A DNA stretch of 64,000 nucleotides, from positions 310,001 to 374,000 of the forward strand of contig JAIXUH010000002.1 in NCBI GenBank assembly GCA_027484145.1, in the 5' to 3' direction. The stretch is from Rhodobacter sp. GTDB taxonomy: Bacteria > Pseudomonadota > Alphaproteobacteria > Rhodobacterales > Rhodobacteraceae. This document shows positions 30,461-37,791 of this stretch, piece by piece. A program made the position numbers and the translations under genes. Positions within the stretch are counted from its first letter, which is position 1; each line of letters starts with the position of its first letter. The notes beneath the pieces were generated by a model. It was not told the origin of the DNA and searched no databases. It worked only from the letters and a program-made list of their open reading frames with translations.

Positions 30461-31342
30461 TCAGCGTTTCGCAGTGCGGGTTGCCCGCGTTTCACGATGC
30501 CAGACATAAAGTCCCGCCCCTGCGATCACAAGCGCACCAATCACTGTTGGCAGGTCGGGCCATTCACCGAACAGCAAAATCCCCCAGCCAGTGGCAAACA
30601 CCAGCCCGACATAGGCAAAGGGCGCCACGGCCCCCGCCTCGGCCAGCGAAAACGACCGGATGATGCATAGCTGCCCGGCCGTGCCAAGGCAGCCGACCAG
30701 CACGAACAGCGGCAGATCCGCTGTCGCCACCGGTTGCCAGACAAAGGGCATGGCCACGCCCAGAACCACCGTCGAAAACAGGGCACCATGGGCAAGCGAG
30801 GTCCAGTAGCTTTCGCTGGGGCCAACGCGGCGGGTGATCAGGGCGTTGACGGTATAGCATAGTGCCGAGCCGATGGGCAAAAGCGCGGCCGGACTGAACA
30901 CTGACAACCCCGGCCGGATGACGATCAGTGCCCCCACCATGGCCACCAGAACCCCGGCAATCCGGTGCGGCCCGAGTTTCTCGCCCAGAAACAGCGCGGC
31001 CCCAAGCGTGATGAGCAAGGGGTTCAGGTCAGCCAGTGCGGTGGCTTCGGCCAGCCCGATGAAAGGAAGCGCCGCAAAGAAGAACGCCGATGCCCCCAAC
31101 TGGCAGGCGGAACGCAGCATATGCAGCCCCGGGTATTGCGTCCGCAACATTTGCGGCACCCGCTGGCGCAGCAACAGCGCCACGATCACCGCTTGTCCGG
31201 CAAAGCGCGACCAGACCACCTGCGCCACGGGATAGGTCTGGAGCAGGCCCTTGGCCGCTGCATCCATGGCGGTGAACACCAGAATGGCCAGCAGCATCAG
31301 CAAGATGCCGCGCCGTATGGCGCCCGAGTCTGTTTGCTGCAT
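30461..31342 (-). CDS. EamA/DMT family transporter
   Basis: A 293-residue drug/metabolite transporter with ten predicted helices in two EamA repeats. It has LEATALADLNPLLITLGAALFLGE-type features at the end of the first repeat and WGILLFGEWPD at the end of the second. The ATG at 31342 (MQQTDSGAIRRGILLML) starts just before helix one. The substrate is unknown. It is directly upstream of the acyltransferase. Confidence 0.88.
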   Translation of the reverse strand: MQQTDSGAIRRGILLMLLAILVFTAMDAAAKGLLQTYPVAQVVWSRFAGQAVIVALLLRQRVPQMLRTQYPGLHMLRSACQLGASAFFFAALPFIGLAEATALADLNPLLITLGAALFLGEKLGPHRIAGVLVAMVGALIVIRPGLSVFSPAALLPIGSALCYTVNALITRRVGPSESYWTSLAHGALFSTVVLGVAMPFVWQPVATADLPLFVLVGCLGTAGQLCIIRSFSLAEAGAVAPFAYVGLVFATGWGILLFGEWPDLPTVIGALVIAGAGLYVWHRETRATRTAKR

Positions 31343-31511
31343 CGCGCGCCCCTGTCCGTCGCGGCGGACGCTATGCCGGGCCGGGGCGCCGCGCAAGGGT
31401 TGCAAGGGCGGCTGACGCCGGGTCGTGCCGCAGATCACCCAACAACACCCATGTGTTCCGGCCGACGATTTTCGAAAAGAAAGCGCCGCAGGGTTTGGCG
31501 CGCCTGTCCTT

Positions 31512-31540
31512 TTGTCAGATAGCACAGCCTTGATTAATAG
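31512..31540 (+). promoter_or_regulatory. Sigma70-type promoter in the gene-free gap
   Basis: TTGTCA (31512-31517) and TAATAG (31535-31540) are separated by exactly 17 bp and face away from the EamA gene toward the 3' end of fliG. No plus-strand protein gene follows, so it would drive a non-coding transcript. Confidence 0.5.
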
Positions 31541-31547
31541 CGGCAAT

Positions 31548-31744
31548 GGAACGCCGGGCCATGTGCAAAAGTGGCAACCTGTCGTCCCGCAACAAATCCC
31601 CTGTGCCGCGCCCGCACTTTCTGGCTGGTGTTCGGCCAAACCAAGACGCCGCAGGATACGGCGTGGAGTGGGCGCAGCGCCCTTGTACCCCCACGGCAGA
31701 GGGAAAGCCGGGGGGTGGCCCGCGTATCACCCTTGCGTCCGCTG
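31548..31744 (+). ncRNA. Candidate structured small RNA
   Basis: Downstream of the promoter the plus strand folds well on paper. CGCCC-G-CACT (31609-31618) pairs with AGTGGGCG (31667-31674) and encloses a perfect hairpin, ACGCCG (31646-31651) with CGGCGT (31659-31664). A second strong hairpin pairs ACCCCC-A-CGGC (31687-31697) with GCCGGGGGGT (31707-31716). No known RNA family is recognised and no U-run terminator is obvious. This is inference from promoter plus structure. Confidence 0.3.
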
Positions 31745-32818
31745 CTATTCCTCTTCGCGGATCAGTACCAATTCGCCGGCGCCTTCCAGTTGCCGGATGG
31801 CCGACACGACGGCTGTCATCGCCTCTTCCGCGTCCTTCTCCTTGACCTTGCCACGGGTTGCCATTTCCTCGCGGATGCCCTGCGCCAAACGCTGTGACAT
31901 GTTCGCCAGCAGGAATTCTACCGTCGGCGCCAGCTTGGGCTGGGGCACGGCTGCGGCAAAGGCGGTAACAAGGGTCGGCTGATCCACCATCCGCACGATC
32001 TTGGGCACATCGCGGGGCGCAATCCGGGTGGCGATGTGGTTAAAGGTAAAGATCGCCTTGCGCACCTGTTCGGCAAAATCGGCGTCCTCCACCTCCAGCC
32101 CCTGCAAGACATCTTCGCGGGTAGCGGCGGTCGAGATGTTCAGGATGGCCCCCACCCGTTCGACCGGGCCGGCATCAAAGGCGCGGGGGGGCTGCGCGTC
32201 CAGCTGGGTGGCCAGCGACATACCGATGCGGCGAACGGTTTCGGGATCAACGCCGCCGGTCATCGACACGGCATAGGCGACGCGGCGGGCCTTTTCGCCC
32301 GGCAGTTTGCCCAAAAGTTCAGCCGCCTTAGGCACCGGCAGCTTGGACAGCATCACTGCCGCAACTTCGGTGCTTTCCGCCTCGATCACCGGCAACAGCC
32401 GGTCAACAGGCAAGGCGGTCAGCCTGTCCCACGGGTCTGCCATGCCCGATGCGCCCGCCAGACGGCGCAGGCGGCTGGCGGCAGTGGGGCTGATATGGCC
32501 ATCCATCATCGTCAGCGCCGCATCTATCCCGCCGGGGAAGGCAAGGCCCACCTCTTCTAGCTCGGCCAGAAACTCCTCAACCACCGCCCACAGCGTGGCC
32601 CGATCCACCAGCCGCATCTGGCCGATCTGTTCCGTCAGGGAGGCCTGCATATGTTCGGGCAGCAATGCCACCGGGATCGACGCCCCTTCGGCCAGCATCA
32701 GCCGCACAATGATGGCCGCCTTTTCGCGCGCCGTCGGCACGCGCGGCTGACCGCCAGCAAGATCGACGCTTTGACCCGGCATAATCCGGGCCAAAGCGTG
32801 GCCGTAATCCTGTGACAT
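31745..32818 (-). CDS. fliG: FliG-like flagellar motor switch protein
   Basis: A 357-residue protein with FliG organisation. The N-terminal domain carries EKAAIIVRLMLAEG, the middle domain MLSKLPVPKAAELLGKLPGEK, and the C-terminal domain FTFNHIATRIAPRDVPKIVRMVD followed by LLANMSQRLAQGIREEMATRG. The torque-helix Arg and the acidic pair (Asp-Asp in E. coli) appear as R...EE. The EHPQ motif of the middle domain is replaced by AEST. No other flagellar gene is near, so it may be an isolated motor gene or a repurposed paralogue. Confidence 0.8.
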   Translation of the reverse strand: MSQDYGHALARIMPGQSVDLAGGQPRVPTAREKAAIIVRLMLAEGASIPVALLPEHMQASLTEQIGQMRLVDRATLWAVVEEFLAELEEVGLAFPGGIDAALTMMDGHISPTAASRLRRLAGASGMADPWDRLTALPVDRLLPVIEAESTEVAAVMLSKLPVPKAAELLGKLPGEKARRVAYAVSMTGGVDPETVRRIGMSLATQLDAQPPRAFDAGPVERVGAILNISTAATREDVLQGLEVEDADFAEQVRKAIFTFNHIATRIAPRDVPKIVRMVDQPTLVTAFAAAVPQPKLAPTVEFLLANMSQRLAQGIREEMATRGKVKEKDAEEAMTAVVSAIRQLEGAGELVLIREEE

Positions 32819-32874
32819 CCGATTCCCCGTTCTGGTGACATGCGTCTTGGGGACAGGATGGCAGAGCGGCGTTA

Positions 32875-32892
32875 ACGGGCGCTTACGCCCGT
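32875..32892 (-). terminator. Hairpin after the small Cys-rich gene
   Basis: A perfect 7-bp stem ACGGGCG / CGCCCGT with a four-base loop lies 8 bp beyond the minus-strand stop at 32900. The following minus-strand bases (TAACG) give only a weak U-tract. Confidence 0.4.
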
Positions 32893-32899
32893 CGCGGCA

Positions 32900-33049
32900 T
32901 CAGGCAGAGGGTTTGGGCAGGCATTCGCCTGTCGCCGCATCCCATGTGGTGCCGTCCTTGCACGATGCCTTAGCCCTATCTTCGCACGCCTGTGCGAGGA
33001 CAAGGCCAGGCATCAAGGTCAGCATGACGGCAGTGATCAAAGCCTTCAT
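32900..33049 (-). CDS. Tiny secreted protein with a CxxGxxxDxxxxxCL module
   Basis: A 49-residue protein: signal peptide MKALITAVMLTLMPGLVLAQ, then a mature part of about 29 residues with three Cys (22, 30, 43). AAAGGA lies six bases before the ATG, and a hairpin follows the stop. The segment CKDGTTWDAATGECL matches, with identical spacing, CKEGEVFDEEEKKCL in the TPR protein encoded just upstream on the same strand. Function unknown. The signal peptide, ribosome-binding site and shared motif argue that it is a real gene. Confidence 0.72.
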   Translation of the reverse strand: MKALITAVMLTLMPGLVLAQACEDRAKASCKDGTTWDAATGECLPKPSA

Positions 33050-33070
33050 CCAGTATCCTTTCGCTTGGTG

Positions 33071-33625
33071 TCAGTAGTTCATCGTCTTTCCAGTGGCGAT
33101 GGCAGAGGCAAGGCTCGCCTCGGCCCAGGTTCCTTCGCCGCCACGGGCGCGGATTTCGTCAAGCTGCAGCTTTGCGGCGTCGATCTCCCCCATCTCCACG
33201 AACATCTGGCCCATGTAGCTGCGGGTTAGGATGTTGTCGGGGTTCAGCGCAAGCGCCTGATTGTAAAAGGCCAGACCTTCTTCCAGACGCCCGGCCTTGC
33301 GGTTGGCAAAGCCCTTGTAGGTCAAGACGCGGTCGGTATCCCCCTCGGTCATGGTGGCCAGAATCAACAGCGCTTCTTCCGGACGACCGGCATAGGCCAG
33401 TTCGCGCACCGCGCGGAACCGCTGGTCATCATTCAGGCTGCTGTCCTCGGCCTTCAGGCACTTTTTCTCTTCCTCGTCGAAAACCTCGCCCTCTTTGCAT
33501 TCGGTCGTGGTCTCGGTCGTCGCCGGCGGTTCGGTCGTGTCAGCTGCATCTTCGGTGCCCGCGGCAAAAACCGTGGCCGGCATGCAGATCATCATCGCGC
33601 AAAGCAGGGTGCGTGCATCAAACAT
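33071..33625 (-). CDS. Secreted TPR protein with a Cys module
   Basis: A 184-residue protein with a signal peptide (about 1-22, ending VFAAG), then a Thr/Glu-rich linker holding CKEGEVFDEEEKKCL, then TPR-like helices (about 70-165, including ALLILATMTEGD and GLAFYNQALALNPDNILTRSYMG). TPR proteins of this kind act as periplasmic scaffolds. The ATG at 33625 has GGAG seven bases upstream. It sits 21 bp before the tiny Cys-module gene, so the two are likely cotranscribed. Confidence 0.8.
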   Translation of the reverse strand: MFDARTLLCAMMICMPATVFAAGTEDAADTTEPPATTETTTECKEGEVFDEEEKKCLKAEDSSLNDDQRFRAVRELAYAGRPEEALLILATMTEGDTDRVLTYKGFANRKAGRLEEGLAFYNQALALNPDNILTRSYMGQMFVEMGEIDAAKLQLDEIRARGGEGTWAEASLASAIATGKTMNY

Positions 33626-33726
33626 CGAAATCTCCGTGTTATCCAAAGTCACAAAATGAGACTCAACGATAGCACGGATTCCGGCGCGGCAAGCGCCGAA
33701 ATGTTGCGCAGGCGGCGCGGGGCTGC

Positions 33727-35043
33727 CTAGCTGTTCCCGGCGGAACCGAACACGCGGGCAAATATCGTATCGACATGCTTGGTGTGATAGCCAAGGTCGA
33801 ACTTTTCCTCGATCTCGGCCGCCGACAAGGCGCGCGTCACATCCGGGTCAGCCAAAAGCTCGGTCTTGAAATCGGCGCCCTGTTCCCAGACCCGCATCGC
33901 GTTGCGCTGGACAAGGCGATAGGCGTCCTCACGGCTGACACCGGCTTGCGTCAACGCCAGAAGAACGCGCTGGCTCATCACAAGCCCCCGGAACTTGTTC
34001 ATGTTCTTCAACATGGTGTCGGGATAGACCAGCAGTTTTTCGATCACGCCCGCCAGACGGTGCAGCGCGAAATCCAGCGTGATGGTGGTATCGGGGCCAA
34101 TCGCGCGCTCAACGCTCGAATGGCTGATGTCCCGCTCATGCCACAGGGCCACGTTTTCCATCGCGGGCACCACGGCCATGCGCACCAACCGGGCAAGGCC
34201 GGTCAGGTTTTCGGTCAGCACCGGGTTGCGCTTGTGCGGCATCGCGCTTGACCCTTTTTGGCCGGGCGAGAAGAACTCCTCCGCCTCAAGCACTTCTGTG
34301 CGCTGCATGTGGCGAATCTCGATCGCGATGTTCTCGATGGAACTTGCGATGACGCCAAGGGTCGCAAAGAACATCGCATGGCGATCGCGCGGAATGACCT
34401 GCGTGCTGATGGGCTCTGGCGTCAGGCCAAGCTGGGCACAGACATGCTCTTCCACCGCCGGGTCGATGTTGGCGAATGTGCCAACGGCGCCGGAAATCGC
34501 CCCCGTGGCCACTTCGGCGCGTGCGGTCACCAACCGGGTGCGGTTGCGCGCCATCTCGGCATAAAAGCGGGCAAAGGTCAGGCCCATGGTGGTGGGCTCG
34601 GCATGAATGCCATGGCTGCGGCCAATGCGGACGCTGTCCTTATGCTCAAAGGCACGCGCCTTCAGCGCGGCCAGAACGCGGTCCACACCGACCAAGAGCA
34701 GATCTGCCGCTCGCACCAGTTGGATGTTGAAGGTCGTGTCCAGCACGTCAGAACTGGTCATACCCTGATGCACGAATCGCGCATCTTCGGCCCCGATATG
34801 TTCGGCCAGATGGGTCAGAAAGGCGATGACATCATGCTTGGTCACCGCTTCAATCTCGTCGATCCGCGCCACGTCAAAGGTTACATCCTTGGCCCGCCAC
34901 ACCGCTTCGGCATTGGCCTTTGGGATCACGCCAAGGGCGACCTGTGCGTCACAGGCATGGGCCTCGATCTCGAACCAGATGCGGAACTTCGTCTCGGGCG
35001 ACCAGATGGCTACCATGTCGGGGCGGGAATAGCGCGGGATCAT
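33727..35043 (-). CDS. purB: Adenylosuccinate lyase
   Basis: A 438-residue fumarase/aspartase-superfamily enzyme catalysing two steps of purine synthesis (SAICAR to AICAR and adenylosuccinate to AMP). The signature GSSAMPHKRNP, the QGMTSSDVLDT region and the GRSHGIHAEPTT catalytic His segment are present. The start at 35043 (MIPRYSRPDMVAIWS) matches family N-termini. Confidence 0.96.
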   Translation of the reverse strand: MIPRYSRPDMVAIWSPETKFRIWFEIEAHACDAQVALGVIPKANAEAVWRAKDVTFDVARIDEIEAVTKHDVIAFLTHLAEHIGAEDARFVHQGMTSSDVLDTTFNIQLVRAADLLLVGVDRVLAALKARAFEHKDSVRIGRSHGIHAEPTTMGLTFARFYAEMARNRTRLVTARAEVATGAISGAVGTFANIDPAVEEHVCAQLGLTPEPISTQVIPRDRHAMFFATLGVIASSIENIAIEIRHMQRTEVLEAEEFFSPGQKGSSAMPHKRNPVLTENLTGLARLVRMAVVPAMENVALWHERDISHSSVERAIGPDTTITLDFALHRLAGVIEKLLVYPDTMLKNMNKFRGLVMSQRVLLALTQAGVSREDAYRLVQRNAMRVWEQGADFKTELLADPDVTRALSAAEIEEKFDLGYHTKHVDTIFARVFGSAGNS

Positions 35044-35115
35044 CGGGGCGGGCCTCCGGGCGGCAAATGGCGGTTTCGGCCCCCTTAGCCCCATGGATGC
35101 TGCGTTGCAAGCCGC

Positions 35116-35571
35116 CTACAGCACCAGCCGATAACGGATATGCCCATCCTCTTGCACGACGCTGTCGTAAAGACGGCGCGCCGTGGCGTTGTCACGGTCG
35201 GTGTGCCAGTAAAGCCGCTTCCAGCCTTTCGCCCGCCCCAGCGCCATCAGATCCTCAATCAAGGCCCGGCCCACGCCCTTGCCGCGTGCCTCTGCCGCCA
35301 CGAACAGATCCTCCAGATAAACATCATCGCCCATCACCCAGGTCGAGGCATGCGAATGATGCACGGCAAAGCCCAGAACCTGCGCCCCGTCACAGGCCAG
35401 ACGGCACTGCATCAGATGCGCAGGGTCCATGATCCGTGCCCAGGTATGGTCCGTCACCTCCGCAGCCAGATCGACGTCATAAAATGCAAGGTAATCCGCC
35501 CAAAGCGCACCCCAGACCGCACGGTCCGAAGCCGCCGCATCGCGCAACGTCAACACTGTCGTCCCTGTCAT
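35116..35571 (-). CDS. GNAT family N-acetyltransferase
   Basis: A 151-residue acetyl-CoA-dependent acyltransferase. The cofactor-binding motif lies in YLEDLFVAAEARGKGVGRALIEDL, followed by YWHTDRDNATARRLYDS, which resembles the diamine/amino acid N-acetyltransferase group. The substrate is unknown. The start codon and the GAGGACAGAAA before it come from the end of palindromic repeat copy B. Confidence 0.88.
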   Translation of the reverse strand: MTGTTVLTLRDAAASDRAVWGALWADYLAFYDVDLAAEVTDHTWARIMDPAHLMQCRLACDGAQVLGFAVHHSHASTWVMGDDVYLEDLFVAAEARGKGVGRALIEDLMALGRAKGWKRLYWHTDRDNATARRLYDSVVQEDGHIRYRLVL

Positions 35572-35616
35572 TTTCTGTCCTCAAATATCCCGGGGGTCCG
35601 GGGGCAGCGCCCCCGG
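35566..35616 (-). repeat. Palindromic intergenic repeat, copy B
   Basis: This lies between the M20 peptidase and GNAT genes in the same orientation as copy A. On the minus strand it has hairpin GGGGGCGCTGCCCCC, then GGACCCCCGGGATATTT, then GAGGACAGAAAATGAC, whose ATG is the GNAT start codon. Its identity with copy A over nearly the whole length marks a dispersed repeat family. Confidence 0.87.
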
Positions 35617-35631
35617 CCTTCTCTTGAAACC

Positions 35632-37008
35632 CTAGCCCGCCAGTCGCGCCAGAACGCGCGCCCAGGACCGGATGCCTTTGTGAAAGCACTCCAGATCATA
35701 CTTTTCATTGGGAGAATGGATCTGGTCGTCGTCGCGGCCAAAGCCGATCAGCATGGCGTCCATGCCCAGATAGGTCTTGAAATACCCCGCAATCGGAATC
35801 GATCCGCCCGCGCCGATGAATGCCGCCGGGCGGCCCCATTCCTCGCTCAGCGCCTGACGCGCCGCCTCAAAGGCCGGGTCAGCAATCGACATCACCGAAG
35901 CCGGGTTACCTTCAATCTCGTCATGCCATTCGATCCGGCAATCGGCGGGCAATTGCGCTTCGGCCCAGGCGCGGAAGGCGGTCATGATCTTGACGGGGTC
36001 CTGATCTGACACCAGCCGGAAGCTGACCTTGGCACTGGCCTCGGCGGGCAGCACCGTCTTGAATCCGGCGCCAGTATAGCCGCCCCAGATGCCATTCACC
36101 TCGGCGGTCGGGCGTGACCAGATCATTTCCAGCGGCGTGCGGTCCGGCTCTCCGGCGGGCAGGTGCAACCCGATGTCGCCCAGATAGCGCGCATGGTCAA
36201 AGGCAAGGCCTTGCCATTGCTGGCGCAGCGCATCGGGCAATTCGGCCACGTCGTCGTAAAACCCCGGAATCGTCACCCGGCCATGGTCATCGTGCAGGCC
36301 CGCCAGAATCCGGGTCAGCACATGGATCGGATTGCGCGCCAGCCCGCCGTATGAGCCCGAGTGCAAGTCCCGGTCGGCGGCATGCAGGGTGAATTCCGAT
36401 TTCGCCAGCCCGCGCAGCATGGTGGTGATTGCGGGTATGTTGTCTTCGAACATGCCCGTGTCACAGATCAAGGCCAGATCGGCGCGCAACTCGGCCGCGT
36501 TTTGCTGCAGGAAAGGGATTAGCGAGGGCGAGCCTGATTCCTCTTCGCCTTCCAGAAAGATCGTCAGCTTTCCGGGCAGGCTGCCATGCACGGCCTTCCA
36601 CGCGCGGCAGGCCTCGACAAAGGTCATCAACTGGCCCTTGTCATCCGCCGACCCACGGGCGCGGATCACGCGGCCCTTGGCAGTCTCCTGAATTTCTGGG
36701 TCAAAGGGGTCACGCTCCCACAGCGAAAGAGGGTCGACCGGCTGCACGTCATAATGTCCGTAAAACAGCAAGTGCCGCCCGCCACCACCGGCATGGCCCA
36801 CCACCATGGGGTGACCGGGCGTGGGGCGGGCGCTGGCGTCAAAGCCAAGGCTTTGCAGATCGGCGGCCAGCCAGTCGGCGGCACGAGCGCAATCGGCCTT
36901 GAAGGCAGGGTCGGTCGAGATCGACGGAATGCGCAACAAGTCCATCAAGCGGTCCAGCGATTGCGGCAGGTCTGCGTCGATGCGGGCAAGGACGGCGTCG
37001 AGTGTCAT
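35632..37008 (-). CDS. M20 family dipeptidase
   Basis: A 458-residue di-zinc peptidase. Metal ligands and catalytic residues are visible: YGHYDVQP (His), GSADDKGQL (Asp), EGEEESGS (catalytic Glu and ligand), ICDTGM (Asp) and HSPNEKYDL (His) near the end. The inserted dimerisation domain (about 195-355) is intact. It is annotated in relatives as a dipeptidase; exact specificity is unknown. Confidence 0.92.
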   Translation of the reverse strand: MTLDAVLARIDADLPQSLDRLMDLLRIPSISTDPAFKADCARAADWLAADLQSLGFDASARPTPGHPMVVGHAGGGGRHLLFYGHYDVQPVDPLSLWERDPFDPEIQETAKGRVIRARGSADDKGQLMTFVEACRAWKAVHGSLPGKLTIFLEGEEESGSPSLIPFLQQNAAELRADLALICDTGMFEDNIPAITTMLRGLAKSEFTLHAADRDLHSGSYGGLARNPIHVLTRILAGLHDDHGRVTIPGFYDDVAELPDALRQQWQGLAFDHARYLGDIGLHLPAGEPDRTPLEMIWSRPTAEVNGIWGGYTGAGFKTVLPAEASAKVSFRLVSDQDPVKIMTAFRAWAEAQLPADCRIEWHDEIEGNPASVMSIADPAFEAARQALSEEWGRPAAFIGAGGSIPIAGYFKTYLGMDAMLIGFGRDDDQIHSPNEKYDLECFHKGIRSWARVLARLAG

Positions 37009-37147
37009 CAGTTCTTTTTCCTGCCATTCTAAAGATTGTTATCAGCTTGCCGAAGGTAACAGGTGGCAAGGCACTGTCCAGAGGCAGGGCTTTGCGCTAA
37101 GTGACGCCCGCGAGGGCGGTTTGGGTTTGGGTCAAGGGAAAAGCGTG

Positions 37148-37582
37148 ATGACGGTCAAAGGCGCGGTGGTGGTGGCAGGACTTTTGGCAGCGGGCTTGGT
37201 CGGCGGCGTTCTGGGCGCGGCCGGCCCGGTCATGGCGCAGGCCGAAGTACCGGTCGAGGTGGGCACGCTGGGCGCGTCCGAAGTGGCGCTCCATATCCAC
37301 CCCTTTCTGAGCGATGAGGAACTGACGGCCCTGCGGCTGGTGGCCACCAACGAACAGGCGCTGGCGCTGTTCGTCCCCGATGCCAGCAAGGGGCATTCGG
37401 CCATGGCCGCCTCGCCCGATGACGGCGTGTTCCGCGATGGCAAGCCGGTGGCTTCGGCCATGGCGCTGGCAGGCTTGCCCGATGCAGCCACGGCGCGGAC
37501 CAATGCGCTGGCCGCCTGTGACAAGGCCCGTAGCGGCAAGGCGGCCTGCGTGGTGGTGCTGGAAGTGGCGCCTGCGCCATAA
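37148..37582 (+). CDS. Small secreted protein upstream of hemA
   Basis: A 144-residue protein that I do not recognise by family. It has an N-terminal hydrophobic signal (about 5-30, ending PVMAQA). The mature part is acidic to neutral with two Cys near the end (AACDKARSGKAACVVVLEV), a pattern that suggests a disulfide-bonded strand. The ATG at 37148 follows AAGGGA; a GTG directly before it is also possible. It lies 209 bp before hemA, which has its own regulatory region, so being a neighbour does not imply a role in heme synthesis. Confidence 0.7.
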   Translation: MTVKGAVVVAGLLAAGLVGGVLGAAGPVMAQAEVPVEVGTLGASEVALHIHPFLSDEELTALRLVATNEQALALFVPDASKGHSAMAASPDDGVFRDGKPVASAMALAGLPDAATARTNALAACDKARSGKAACVVVLEVAPAP

Positions 37583-37664
37583 GGCAACGGCGCCGCAGTG
37601 CCGTGGGGAACTGCGGCAGGCGGGCGAAGGGGCGTCAAATTGCCCTCTGTCCGCCGCTTGGCAT

Positions 37665-37678
37665 TTGACACATGTCAA
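37665..37678 (+). promoter_or_regulatory. hemA: FNR/FnrL-type binding site upstream of hemA
   Basis: TTGACACATGTCAA is a perfect palindrome matching the FNR-family pattern TTGA-N6-TCAA. Its centre (37671.5) is 41.5 bp before about 37713, and an AGGATA hexamer (37702-37707) sits where a -10 would be, as expected for a class II activated promoter. FnrL control of hemA is known in Rhodobacter; here it is inferred from sequence. Confidence 0.7.
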
Positions 37679-37713
37679 GGCCACGATCAGAGCGCGCAGT
37701 CAGGATAAGCGCG

Positions 37714-37785
37714 GTCCGGCCTAAGCCGGACAAGGAAAAGCCCGTTCGGACAAGCAAAGGCTTGGCCGGACAAGCCAAGACGGAG
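37714..37785 (+). promoter_or_regulatory. hemA: hemA leader with alternative hairpins and 20-bp repeats
   Basis: GTCCGGC (37714-37720) can pair with GCCGGAC at 37725-37731 or with an identical GCCGGAC at 37765-37771. CGGACAAG occurs at 37727, 37747 and 37767, an exact 20-bp period. GGCTTG (37759-37764) pairs with CAAGCC (37771-37776), and in another register CTTGGC (37761-37766) pairs with GCCAAG (37774-37779), ending just before the GGAG ribosome-binding site (37782-37785). The pairings are mutually exclusive, so a translational switch is possible but unproven. Confidence 0.45.
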
Positions 37786-37791
37786 ATGACG

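Larger units (their letters stand above)
31343..31744. other. 402-bp gap without a recognisable protein gene
   Basis: This lies between the EamA start and the fliG stop, both minus-strand genes. Translations of all frames look like noise and I find no tRNA, SRP RNA, tmRNA or RNase P hallmarks. It does hold a good plus-strand promoter and strong hairpins, listed separately. Confidence 0.6.

Noticed and set aside
31343-31744. Known housekeeping RNA (6S, 4.5S, tmRNA, RNase P) or a decayed gene
   Set aside because: None of the conserved cores of these RNAs is present and no translated frame resembles a known protein, so only an unnamed RNA candidate is listed.
35566-35616. Insertion-sequence remnant
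   Set aside because: The element is only about 50 bp, has no target duplication or transposase fragment, and recurs as an intact unit, which fits a REP-like palindromic repeat better.
37672-37791. Longer hemA product from the ATG at 37672
   Set aside because: That ATG lies inside the FNR-type palindrome, the added residues are coded by the repetitive leader, and homologues start at the ATG at 37792 with a proper GGAG.
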